A stretch of DNA of 62,596 bases from a virus: IMG/VR virus record IMGVR_UViG_3300014501_000018, positions 1-62,596 of that record; one strand, given 5' to 3'. The position numbers were made by a program, and so were the translations under genes. The notes beneath the pieces were generated by a model. The model was not told the DNA's origin, searched no databases, and saw only the letters and a list, made by a program, of their open reading frames with translations. This document shows positions 32,553 to 39,568 of this stretch, in pieces (the first letter of the stretch is position 1; each line of letters starts with the position of its first letter).

Positions 32553-33489
32553 AGGGCAAAAGGAATCTACCATACGGATTGGTGACTCGCCCGACTCGCG
32601 CCGAGTGAGAATATATACCTAGCTGTTTTTCAAACAAATCCAAATGAAATTTTGCCGCGTTATAGTTGTTTAATTCCAAAAAACCAAGATGAGCAGCAAA
32701 GTAACTAATTGCATCAGTCCACGGATCAGGTATTACCTCATAATCCTGATTAGTTTTTAAGTCTTGCGGGAGACAATAACAGTCTAACTCATACTGATAC
32801 ACTTGCGACGGTAATGGATAACAGTAAAAACTGCCGGACGTGCCTTGACCGTACTGTGAAGCGAAGCTCGGTACATAGGAAAATTGGTACGGATACTGGC
32901 GTATTTGCGCCTGGTAGATAGAAAACGAATAGACGGGCAGTGAATACCTGTAGTTCGCATATATAATTGAGATTCCTTGTACCCCGAATACAGATTTTAC
33001 TCCAGGATTTCCTCCCAAAAACACGCCCGAAAACGGATATACTTCTTGCCCGGCGTTCAATTGATTGATCGGCCCAGTCTGCAACGTCACCGAAGCGCCA
33101 GTGCCAGTCGCATCCGTAATTGTCGCCAGCGGCTGAAAATAACCCGAACCACCATACGTGATATCGACGGCCGCGATCGTCCCGCTCTGCACAATTGCCG
33201 AAGCGGTTGCTTGCGCGCCCAACGGGTTCGCGCCCGTACCACTTGGAAAGTCCGGAGGCGTAATCGTGATCGTCGGCGAATTGCTAAAGCCGGTCCCACC
33301 GGCAATGACGCTCGCGGTCACAATCGGGGCCGACACCTGTGTCAGCACGCGGATGCAATAGGTACGCATCGCCACTTCGCGTCGAGCTCGATTTATGTAA
33401 TTGACTAGGTTCTCCGGATTGATCAAATCCTGTTTGGTCTCACGCAAAAATTTCTGCGTCGTTTTCCAATAATCAAACAGAGTAGCCAT
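32488..33489 (-). CDS. Head-tail adaptor-like protein with inserted GSGY module
   Basis: 333 residues from ATG 33489 (a TTG one codon upstream is in frame). N-terminus ATLFDYWKTTQKFLRETKQD, a C-terminal anchor DPWTDAISYFAAHLGFL. It is a paralogue of the next protein upstream (33489-34256). Residues about 55-140, with GGTGFSNSPTITITPP and YGGSGYFQPLATI, have no match in that paralogue and look like an inserted repeat module. By hand count the C-terminal half is near 40% GC but the insert near 58%. Likely a ring component below the portal. Confidence 0.7.
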   Translation of the reverse strand: MATLFDYWKTTQKFLRETKQDLINPENLVNYINRARREVAMRTYCIRVLTQVSAPIVTASVIAGGTGFSNSPTITITPPDFPSGTGANPLGAQATASAIVQSGTIAAVDITYGGSGYFQPLATITDATGTGASVTLQTGPINQLNAGQEVYPFSGVFLGGNPGVKSVFGVQGISIIYANYRYSLPVYSFSIYQAQIRQYPYQFSYVPSFASQYGQGTSGSFYCYPLPSQVYQYELDCYCLPQDLKTNQDYEVIPDPWTDAISYFAAHLGFLELNNYNAAKFHLDLFEKQLGIYSHSARVGRVTNPYGRFLLPFMLGGLGAIQQIFQHIGSVLS

Positions 33490-34256
33490 CAACCAGCCCC
33501 CTGCCCCGAACGCGGCTGCGAAACTCCAAGCTTGTTGATCGAAGCCGGATCAGCCGACTGCTCATACTGCGTCCGGTTCACTGAAGGATTAGAAGCCTGC
33601 CGAGCCCGGTTTAAAAACTCCTTGTAGTAACCATACATTCGCTCGGCATCGGCCGAACGCGCACCCGTCTGCGACGACAGGAACGCATAATAAGCGGCGA
33701 AAAACGTAATCGCGTCGGTCCACAGATACGGGATTGCCTCAACCGTCGCATCATTCACCAGCGGGATCGGGTAGCACACGCAGTCGCAATTGAGCGTGTA
33801 AACAAGATCAGGCGGCGGGTCGATCCAGAACGAGCCCGAAGCCGCCGAACCAGTCGCCGGTGCCGCGGCGCCTTGCGCATACTGCGACCACACCTCGGGC
33901 GGCCCAGCAACGGGCACCGGATTGTTGACGTGAAAGAGATCGAAATATTCCCAGGCGCGGGGCGGGATCCATTGAGCGCCCGACGCCACGCTATAATTGA
34001 TGCGTCGAACGTGAATCGCACCCTGGATGCCCGTCGTTGCCGACGTTCCAAAGTTCAAACTCGAAAATGGATATTGAACCTGCCCTACAACGGTGGCAAT
34101 CGTGCCAATAGCGCGAATGCACTCGCCCTCGCCGGCCAACTGCCCGCGAGCGATGTTGATCCAATTGTCGAGGGTAGCAGTCGGGTAGAGCGTTGTCGGC
34201 GCTCCAGGCAACTGCAACAGGTTTTGAAGGTTAGTTTCGTAGGCCGTCAGTGCCAT
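33489..34256 (-). CDS. Head-tail adaptor-like protein, short paralogue
   Basis: 255 residues. MALTAYETNLQNLLQLPGAP, TLDNWINIARGQLAGEGECI, VVGQVQYPFSSLNFG and LWTDAITFFAAYYAFLS align with the gene downstream, but the GSGY insertion is absent. The C-terminal 40 residues are polar and probably flexible. The gene is GC-rich, unlike its paralogue. Likely neck ring or gatekeeper; two such genes in tandem suggest a duplicated ring. Confidence 0.7.
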   Translation of the reverse strand: MALTAYETNLQNLLQLPGAPTTLYPTATLDNWINIARGQLAGEGECIRAIGTIATVVGQVQYPFSSLNFGTSATTGIQGAIHVRRINYSVASGAQWIPPRAWEYFDLFHVNNPVPVAGPPEVWSQYAQGAAAPATGSAASGSFWIDPPPDLVYTLNCDCVCYPIPLVNDATVEAIPYLWTDAITFFAAYYAFLSSQTGARSADAERMYGYYKEFLNRARQASNPSVNRTQYEQSADPASINKLGVSQPRSGQGAG

Positions 34257-34277
34257 GGCAGAAAGACCTCTCTGCCA

Positions 34278-34514
34278 TCAGTATAGTCGCTTGAGCACCA
34301 ATGCTCCACCGGGGATCGAGCGCTCGGCATCATAAGTGTGCCACAGTTGCGAACCGTCCGGCATCTTTACCAAGAACGCGGTGCCGAGCCGCATGGTCTG
34401 CTGCTCATCGCCTGGAGTCTGACACGCTGAGTCACCGATGGTGAGCTGCTTAGCAAGTTGGAAGCGGCTATCCGCTTCCACTCCTGTTATGCCGATGCTG
34501 AACGTCTCAGCCAT
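34278..34514 (-). CDS. Hypothetical small neck-region protein
   Basis: 78 residues (MAETFSIGITGVEADSRFQL...). Beta-rich with MRLGTAFLVKMPDGSQLWH and a closing GGALVLKRLY. No hydrophobic helix or known motif. It lies between the decoration-like protein and the adaptors, in the same transcript; possibly a small head-completion part. Confidence 0.55.
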   Translation of the reverse strand: MAETFSIGITGVEADSRFQLAKQLTIGDSACQTPGDEQQTMRLGTAFLVKMPDGSQLWHTYDAERSIPGGALVLKRLY

Positions 34515-35693
34515 TTACGGCGCCGGTTGCATCGTCACAATATCGGCGGCGCTGCCCATGGTCAAAGCAAGACCGAGGATATTCACCGAGCCGGTGCCGG
34601 CCAAGCCAGGCGTGGTTTCCACGACGAAGTTTGGCACCGCGTTGGTGTTAAACAAGCCGCCATCATAGATAGTGCCGACCTGCGGAGCCACTGAACCCGC
34701 ACCGATAACAGTGAGACCGACCTGCGCCGGTCGCGGCAGCCATGCGATGCGATTTTGCTCGGGATTGACGATCGAGCCTTGCGGGGGCACGCCGCCAACC
34801 GTGGTGAGCAGAGCCGACAATGTGCCGTAACCAAGCCCGGCGCCGGTCGTAACTGACGCAGCAGTAACGGTTTGCATGGCAAAGCCGGTCAAGCTCGCGC
34901 CCGTACCCACACCCGCGACCGTCAGCGTGAAGTTGTTCGGGTTCGAGAGCGGCGCGCCGTTGTTCGTACACAAGCACGCCGTCAAGCCGCCGCCGGTCAC
35001 AAGCGAAAATGCCAGCGTACCCGCCGTGATGCCGATGTTGATATTTGGATCGGTCGGGTTTGGCAAAATAACGGGAACGGGCGCCGTAGCATAGCCTGCT
35101 CCGGTATTGGTGAACGTGAAGCCGCTAATCGTGCCGCTGGAGATACCGCAGTATCCCGAAGCCGGGACACCGCCTACGCCATTCGGGTTATTGGCGCTGG
35201 GAGGCGGCGGGGGAATAAGCACGATCGGAGGAACGCCGTAGCCTGCACCCGCGTTTGCCGTCACGACGGATGAGAAGCCAAGTCCGCCGCCAACAATGGG
35301 CTGCCAAGTCGAGCCGCCGCCACCAGTGACTGCCACGGTGGTCGACGCCTGCACGTAATTGGTGCCGAGCGCGAAGATCACCGCACCAGTCGGGCATCCA
35401 GTCAGGTTGGCAACACGGACATTGAAGCCATCGCTTTTGACGTAGATCATCGATCGGCCATACGACGCGGCCGACCCCATCGTCCACACGCCGGTAATCG
35501 GGTCCAGGAACTGCAAGACCAGATAAAAACCAAGATGGATATACCAAGTGCCGGCAGGGACCGGAATCTGGTTGCCAGGCCCAACCGCAAACTTGTTGGT
35601 GCTCGCGTCGTAGGGCGCGTAATTCAGTTCTGTGGGATAAAGATACTGAGGAAGGGGTAGATTGAGCCCCGGCCCGCTTAAGGGAGATGGCAT
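34515..35693 (-). CDS. Beta-rich virion protein with GSGY-type repeats
   Basis: 392 residues; AAGGAG lies seven bases before its ATG. Residues 1-125 are a unique beta domain (GNQIPVPAGTWYIHLGFYLV). Residues about 130-290 contain repeats of the same class as in the tail hub (NAGAGYGVPPIVLIPP, NTGAGYATAPVPVILP, TGAGLGYGTLSALL). Position just after the major capsid protein suggests a decoration or minor capsid protein. Confidence 0.65.
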   Translation of the reverse strand: MPSPLSGPGLNLPLPQYLYPTELNYAPYDASTNKFAVGPGNQIPVPAGTWYIHLGFYLVLQFLDPITGVWTMGSAASYGRSMIYVKSDGFNVRVANLTGCPTGAVIFALGTNYVQASTTVAVTGGGGSTWQPIVGGGLGFSSVVTANAGAGYGVPPIVLIPPPPPSANNPNGVGGVPASGYCGISSGTISGFTFTNTGAGYATAPVPVILPNPTDPNINIGITAGTLAFSLVTGGGLTACLCTNNGAPLSNPNNFTLTVAGVGTGASLTGFAMQTVTAASVTTGAGLGYGTLSALLTTVGGVPPQGSIVNPEQNRIAWLPRPAQVGLTVIGAGSVAPQVGTIYDGGLFNTNAVPNFVVETTPGLAGTGSVNILGLALTMGSAADIVTMQPAP

Positions 35694-35739
35694 CGTTTAA
35701 CTCCTTGCCATGAGATAATTTTGGGGATACAAACGTACT

Positions 35740-36354
35740 ATGACCCAAAATTCTAGGAACTGTTTGAGCTGCGGGGCACCACTTCCGGATAACCGGCCGA
35801 AGTTCTGTTCACACAAACACGCGATGGACTGGCACAATTCCCAGCAAGATTGGCGAACGCGAAAAGATCGATTCAGCCGAAACGCTGCAAGGAAACGCGC
35901 ATACGAAGCCGACCCCGAATTTTGGCGTAACAAAACCCGCGCATGGCGCGAGGCCCATCCGGAGCAATCTAAGTTTTTTGCCCAAAAGCAAAAAGAGGGG
36001 TATTGGCGAAAACCGTGGGTAAAAGCCATCATAGCTGCGAAAGGGCGCGCAATAAAACGCAATATCCCGTTCGATTTAACATACGAATGGGGGGAAAAAC
36101 GTTGGACTGGCTTTTGCGAACTCACAGGTATTCCTTTCTCGCCTCGTCGGGGCGCCTCTTCCAGCATCTTCTCACCTAGCCTTGACAAGATCATTCCAGC
36201 CAAGGGGTACGTACAAACCAACTGTCGCTTCATCCTTTTCGGTGTCAACAATCTCAAACACGACGGCACCGACGAAGAAATGTACATGGTCGCTAAGTCG
36301 TTGATTTCACATCTAATATTGGTTCCCGGCGAGGTTATAGCCCCAGAAACCTGA
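35740..36354 (+). CDS. Zinc-ribbon homing endonuclease, second inverted island
   Basis: 204 residues. N-terminal ribbon NCLSCGAPL...KFCSHKHAMDW; C-terminal CELTGIPFS, then SPSLDKIIPAKGYVQTNCRF and LFGVNNLKHDGTDEEMYMVA. It matches the C-terminal half of the protein at 31836 block by block but has one ribbon instead of two. It runs against the capsid operon, with the last 42 bases antisense to the major capsid gene. No RHH gene precedes it. Confidence 0.8.
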   Translation: MTQNSRNCLSCGAPLPDNRPKFCSHKHAMDWHNSQQDWRTRKDRFSRNAARKRAYEADPEFWRNKTRAWREAHPEQSKFFAQKQKEGYWRKPWVKAIIAAKGRAIKRNIPFDLTYEWGEKRWTGFCELTGIPFSPRRGASSSIFSPSLDKIIPAKGYVQTNCRFILFGVNNLKHDGTDEEMYMVAKSLISHLILVPGEVIAPET

Positions 36355-37353
36355 CGACGATTTCGCGGTGATGATGTCGTAGCCGACGACAACCACGCCT
36401 TGCTGCCCGATCTGCCCGAGCGGCACCAGCGAGTAGAAGCCGGAGAAGTCGAATGCCGCGTCCTCGGACAGATACATCGAGGTGTATTTGACGTTGACGC
36501 CAAAGACGTTGCCCTGTGGACAAAAGTGATCGGCGAAGATCGGAACGCCCGAGACAAACAAGTTCGGGAAGCTCGACCGAACCGCGGTGTCCATCGTGAA
36601 CTGCTGCGGCGGAATTTGGTGGATTTGCTCAATCCCGATGAAGTCCAGATTGAGCGTGGCATAGTCGCCGGGATTCATGACCACGAAGGTCGGTGCCTCG
36701 CCGCCCGCCTGGTCAGTGACATACGATAACAGCGTCGCCATCGATTTGCGGGTGAAGCCCACCGTTCCAAGCGAGAACGTGCCCGAGTTTAGATTGATGT
36801 ACTGGCCCTTGAAGGCCGAGTTGCCGGCGTTGTTGCGATTTACGCCGCCGTAGGTCGGAAAGTTCGTGCCGTTGTCGAACGCATCCTGAAAGCTGTTCGG
36901 CAGAAGCGGATTGCCCGAGTTGTTGGTGAACGTCAGGCGAGCCATGTTCTGGCGCGTCACGGCATACACGTCATTCATACGCGCTTTGAGGATCGAGATT
37001 TCGCGATCCGTCGCCTGAATGATCGTTTCGCCGAAGGGTAGCGGGATCGGCACGACCCAATAAGCGAGATTGAATTGCAGGTTCTGAATACCGGGCGTTA
37101 TGACAGGGCTGTTAAAGCCGCCGCCGTAGCCGGTGAACTGGCCCTGCACCATGCTTTGGCCTTGCGCCGGCACCGTGATCTGGTTGAGGCCGCCGGCCGC
37201 GCGCTGTGCGTTGCCGGTCATGTAGAAAAGTGTGGGGCTTCCAAAATAGATTTGTACAAAGAGACGCGGGACGAAAGCGCGCCGTGTGGCACTTGCGAGC
37301 TCATTATAAAGTGAGCCCGCAGCAGGTGCGACGCCAATACCGGGAAGTGGCAA
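36313..37353 (-). CDS. Major capsid protein
   Basis: 346 residues. It directly follows the scaffold gene in the transcription order, the standard place. Contents fit a shell protein: RRAFVPRLFVQIYFGSPTLF near the start, a long middle helix (REISILKARMNDVYAVTRQN), then APTFVVMNPGDYATLNLDF and IPIF-like loops (SGVPIFADHFCPQG), ending in beta (GVVVVGYDIITAKSSS). No cleavable prodomain is obvious. I expect an HK97-type fold but that rests on context. The island endonuclease overlaps its last 14 codons on the other strand. Confidence 0.85.
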   Translation of the reverse strand: MPLPGIGVAPAAGSLYNELASATRRAFVPRLFVQIYFGSPTLFYMTGNAQRAAGGLNQITVPAQGQSMVQGQFTGYGGGFNSPVITPGIQNLQFNLAYWVVPIPLPFGETIIQATDREISILKARMNDVYAVTRQNMARLTFTNNSGNPLLPNSFQDAFDNGTNFPTYGGVNRNNAGNSAFKGQYINLNSGTFSLGTVGFTRKSMATLLSYVTDQAGGEAPTFVVMNPGDYATLNLDFIGIEQIHQIPPQQFTMDTAVRSSFPNLFVSGVPIFADHFCPQGNVFGVNVKYTSMYLSEDAAFDFSGFYSLVPLGQIGQQGVVVVGYDIITAKSSSGFWGYNLAGNQY

Positions 37354-37367
37354 ACTAGCCTCCTAAG

Positions 37368-37973
37368 TTAGCGTCGCGAACTGCCGCGAACTTCGTTGAT
37401 GGTTGCGCCGATACGCTGGGACAAAGCGCCGTCCGAGATGCCGTTCTTGCCAGCCTTCAACAGGCTGTCGACGTACTTATCGTCAGCGTCGTCGGTCGAG
37501 GACGGAAGTTCGGCAAAATTCCAGCCGCCGGTCCCGCTCTGAGACACCGGCATCTGCGGAGGATGATCGCGTTCGAAGATCGCGGCGGCATCCAGCGGAT
37601 CGAGGATGCCCTTTTCCTCCATGATCTTTTCGACGGCCTTGATGCCATCGTCGGTGTAGCGTTGCTCGCGCAGTTTCGCGATGCCGCTATCCTTCATCAA
37701 TTGAAGTTGAGCAATCCGGCCGTCGCGCTCGCGCGCGGCCTTGTCATCCTCGATCTGCTTCTTGAGATCAGCGATTTCCTTGGAAGTCGACGCCTTGATT
37801 TCCTCGATCGGATCCGGCTCGTCCAGCTCGGGAACGTCCGCCTTCGGATCGACGATCTTCTGGGCCTCAAGAACCTTGCGCCGCGCCTTGGGATTCTTCA
37901 ACCACCCCTCGACAGTCTGCCGCAGCTTGGTGTTCTGCTGCAACTGAAGTTCATCAACCTCGACGGTGGGCAT
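37368..37973 (-). CDS. Capsid scaffolding protein
   Basis: 201 residues, highly charged and helical. IEEIKASTSKEIADLKKQIE and DDKAARERDGRIAQLQLMKD form a coiled coil. A Pro/Gly/Ser-rich gap near 140-155 separates a basic C-terminal helix (SQRIGATINEVRGSSRR) which is where scaffolds usually touch the coat protein. It lies 14 bases upstream of the major capsid gene. Confidence 0.8.
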   Translation of the reverse strand: MPTVEVDELQLQQNTKLRQTVEGWLKNPKARRKVLEAQKIVDPKADVPELDEPDPIEEIKASTSKEIADLKKQIEDDKAARERDGRIAQLQLMKDSGIAKLREQRYTDDGIKAVEKIMEEKGILDPLDAAAIFERDHPPQMPVSQSGTGGWNFAELPSSTDDADDKYVDSLLKAGKNGISDGALSQRIGATINEVRGSSRR

Positions 37974-37976
37974 CGG

Positions 37977-38162
37977 TTACTTCCCTACCGTCGAGCCGGC
38001 GTTCGGCACATGATTGATGCCGAGTGCACCGGACTTCATGGTCGACGGCAGATGGCTCTTGCGACCCTGGATGTCGATCTGCTCCATGTCGACACGGATG
38101 ATCTGTTCATCGCTGGTCGGGACTGTTTTTGCGGCGTTCTGAAAAATATTCACATTCGACAT
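37977..38162 (-). CDS. Small capsid-region protein
   Basis: 61 residues (MSNVNIFQNAAKTVPTSDEQ...). IIRVDMEQIDIQGRKSHLPS is beta-like and the end GINHVPNAGSTVGK flexible. A ribosome site (AAGGAGAA) precedes it. Between scaffold and the proline-rich proteins; might be a minor head component. Not recognised. Confidence 0.55.
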   Translation of the reverse strand: MSNVNIFQNAAKTVPTSDEQIIRVDMEQIDIQGRKSHLPSTMKSGALGINHVPNAGSTVGK

Positions 38163-38174
38163 CGCTGTTCTCCT

Positions 38175-38342
38175 TCAAACCTTGTGGCCGTAACGCGGCC
38201 GTTCGGCGTGCACCACCGACCGGGCACCGAAGTCGCCCATCATGGCCGGCACGGAATTTTCGTTCTTCTCGGGCTGCGACTGCGCAACCTTGACCGGCTT
38301 CTGGTCGGGCATGTCGGACATTTTTTCCTTGAAGATGTCCAT
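38175..38342 (-). CDS. Small Lys/Met/Pro-rich head-region protein
   Basis: 55 residues (MDIFKEKMSDMPDQKPVKVA..., ending ERPRYGHKV). The ATG overlaps the stop of the proline-rich gene upstream (ATGA at 38342). Charged and probably unfolded alone. Function unknown. Confidence 0.55.
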   Translation of the reverse strand: MDIFKEKMSDMPDQKPVKVAQSQPEKNENSVPAMMGDFGARSVVHAERPRYGHKV

Positions 38343-38749
38343 CACGCGGCCTTCGGCATTTGCGGAGCGCCCGGCATGGAAGGCGGCGGTGCAGCGCCGG
38401 ACTGACCCGGCTGCTTCATCTGCTGCTGCATCTGGCCGTTCTGCTGATTCTGGATCGCCATTTTCTCGATCGAGTTTTTCTCGGCGGCGTTGCTGGTCGA
38501 TCCTGGCGGAACGTGCTTGGCCAGCGAGGTCATCGACTTCATGAGAGCTTGCCCAAGTTCGGACGTGGCGCCGACCATGGGTAAAATCTCGGTCATCTGC
38601 TTGACTAAAACTCCCACCCGCTGCATCGCCGCGGCCTCATAACCTTTGTTCGGCGTCGGTCCCGTTGCCGGGCTCGAACCGAACGGCGGTTGCTGGGGTT
38701 GCGGTGGCGCACCTTGCGGTGCTGCAGCGGGCGGGGGCATCGGGGGCAT
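38342..38749 (-). CDS. Pro/Gln/Met-rich head-region protein
   Basis: 135 residues. Both ends are Pro/Gln-rich (MPPMPPPAAAPQGAPPQPQQ and QMQQQMKQPGQSGAAPPPSM); the middle is a short helical domain (AAAMQRVGVLVKQMTEILPM). It is located between the portal and scaffold genes, where portal-adjacent accessory proteins occur. No function assigned. Confidence 0.6.
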   Translation of the reverse strand: MPPMPPPAAAPQGAPPQPQQPPFGSSPATGPTPNKGYEAAAMQRVGVLVKQMTEILPMVGATSELGQALMKSMTSLAKHVPPGSTSNAAEKNSIEKMAIQNQQNGQMQQQMKQPGQSGAAPPPSMPGAPQMPKAA

Positions 38750-38757
38750 CGGCGGGT

Positions 38758-38802
38758 TTACTTGCGACCCTTGCGACCCTTGTGGCGACGATTACGAACC
38801 AT
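38758..38802 (-). CDS. 14-residue basic micro-peptide
   Basis: MVRNRRHKGRKGRK then TAA. A strong ribosome site (AAGGAG seven bases before the ATG) and a spacing of eight bases to the next start argue for real translation despite the length. Nine of fourteen residues are Arg, Lys or His. It could bind DNA or RNA, prime the following genes by translational coupling, or be packaged. No such gene product is known to me. Confidence 0.5.
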   Translation of the reverse strand: MVRNRRHKGRKGRK

Positions 38803-38871
38803 TTGGTTCTCCTTCTGGGTGTTGGGTTAGAACGCAGCCGCGCCGATTGCTCGAAACGGCATGGGGGATAC

Positions 38872-38900
38872 TTGACCATCTAAATATTTTTGTGTAATTA
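38872..38900 (+). promoter_or_regulatory. Possible rightward promoter for excisionase-like gene
   Basis: TTGACC (38872-38877), a 17-base spacer rich in A/T and a weak -10 box TAATTA (38895-38900). It points to the HTH gene at 38945 and away from the leftward micro-peptide. The -35 fits the TTGAC core seen at other promoters here; the -10 is poor. Confidence 0.4.
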
Positions 38901-38908
38901 AAGCCTTT

Positions 38909-38925
38909 ACGCACCTGTAGTGCGT
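38909..38925. promoter_or_regulatory. Palindromic operator candidate upstream of HTH gene
   Basis: ACGCACCTGTAGTGCGT is a 6-bp inverted repeat with a 5-base centre. It lies just downstream of the proposed -10 box and 19 bases before the HTH start, the usual place for an autoregulatory site. It differs from the GTAGT-n7-ACTAC family. Confidence 0.45.
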
Positions 38926-38944
38926 TTAAGGTTTTACCGGCTTA

Positions 38945-39205
38945 ATGAAAAAACTCGCCGCAAAAATCCCTGAGAACGAACCGCCTCGTTCAGAAAAAAG
39001 ATTCTGGACCATCAAAGATGCAGCCCGGTATTTAGGTGTCACTCCACAAACAATTTATTGTTGGATCGACCCCAAACCGCACAAACGTCCCTCATTTTTG
39101 CCTAATGGCGCTACACCTCCAATATATCGGTTTGGAACACGCCACGGCATAAGACTTCCAATTAAAGAATTTTTAGCTTGGGTTGAAACTTTCAAACAGG
39201 AGTGA
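38945..39205 (+). CDS. Excisionase/MerR-like helix-turn-helix protein
   Basis: 86 residues. RFWTIKDAARYLGVTPQTIY then CWIDPKPHKRPSFLPNG and IKEFLAWVETFKQE follow the AlpA/Xis-type winged HTH: a DAARYLGV turn, recognition helix TPQTIYCWI, basic wing. It runs opposite to the surrounding head genes and forms a pair with the next gene, four bases away. Likely a local regulator; no integrase partner is nearby. Confidence 0.75.
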   Translation: MKKLAAKIPENEPPRSEKRFWTIKDAARYLGVTPQTIYCWIDPKPHKRPSFLPNGATPPIYRFGTRHGIRLPIKEFLAWVETFKQE

Positions 39206-39208
39206 ATA

Positions 39209-39568
39209 ATGCACATCATCACCATCGGCTGTGCCCCCCTCGCCCTCCAATTCGTTTTCAAAAACAAAGAAACCGCCGATGCAGCGTGGCTCGCAACGAC
39301 CCCCGGCGCACTCCGCGTCGCGAACACGCTGATCACCATCACCGACGATTTTGGCCAAGTCGGTGAATTCTCGCAGTCGGCGATTAGCTGCCGCGTCATT
39401 GAGGACTGCGACCTGTCAAAACGCGCCCACGTCGAGCGCTCACTGCACCAACAGAGAATGCAGACCGATTTCCAGCGTGCGGCCGAGAGCGACCCGCATC
39501 TGCGTGCCGGGATGCGAGGCGGCCCCAGCGTCATCACGCCGTTCATGCCGAACGGGCGCGGCAACTAA
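39209..39568 (+). CDS. Conserved phage protein on inverted island
   Basis: 119 residues. Small beta-rich N-terminal half (MHIITIGCAPLALQFVFKNK, TLITITDDFGQVGEFSQSAI), then a helical charged part (DLSKRAHVERSLHQQRMQTD) and an unstructured end (SVITPFMPNGRGN). CAGGAG sits before the start. The last 4 bases overlap the portal stop on the other strand. Unknown function; seems to belong with portal-adjacent genes. Confidence 0.6.
   Translation: MHIITIGCAPLALQFVFKNKETADAAWLATTPGALRVANTLITITDDFGQVGEFSQSAISCRVIEDCDLSKRAHVERSLHQQRMQTDFQRAAESDPHLRAGMRGGPSVITPFMPNGRGN

Noticed and set aside
35697-36662. Open frame of 321 residues on the minus strand
   Set aside because: It runs antisense through the island endonuclease and over the capsid gene in another frame; no domain and Ser/Arg-rich product.
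37563-38405. Open frame of 280 residues on the plus strand
   Set aside because: Antisense to scaffold and small head genes, all of which have ribosome sites and fit the capsid order.
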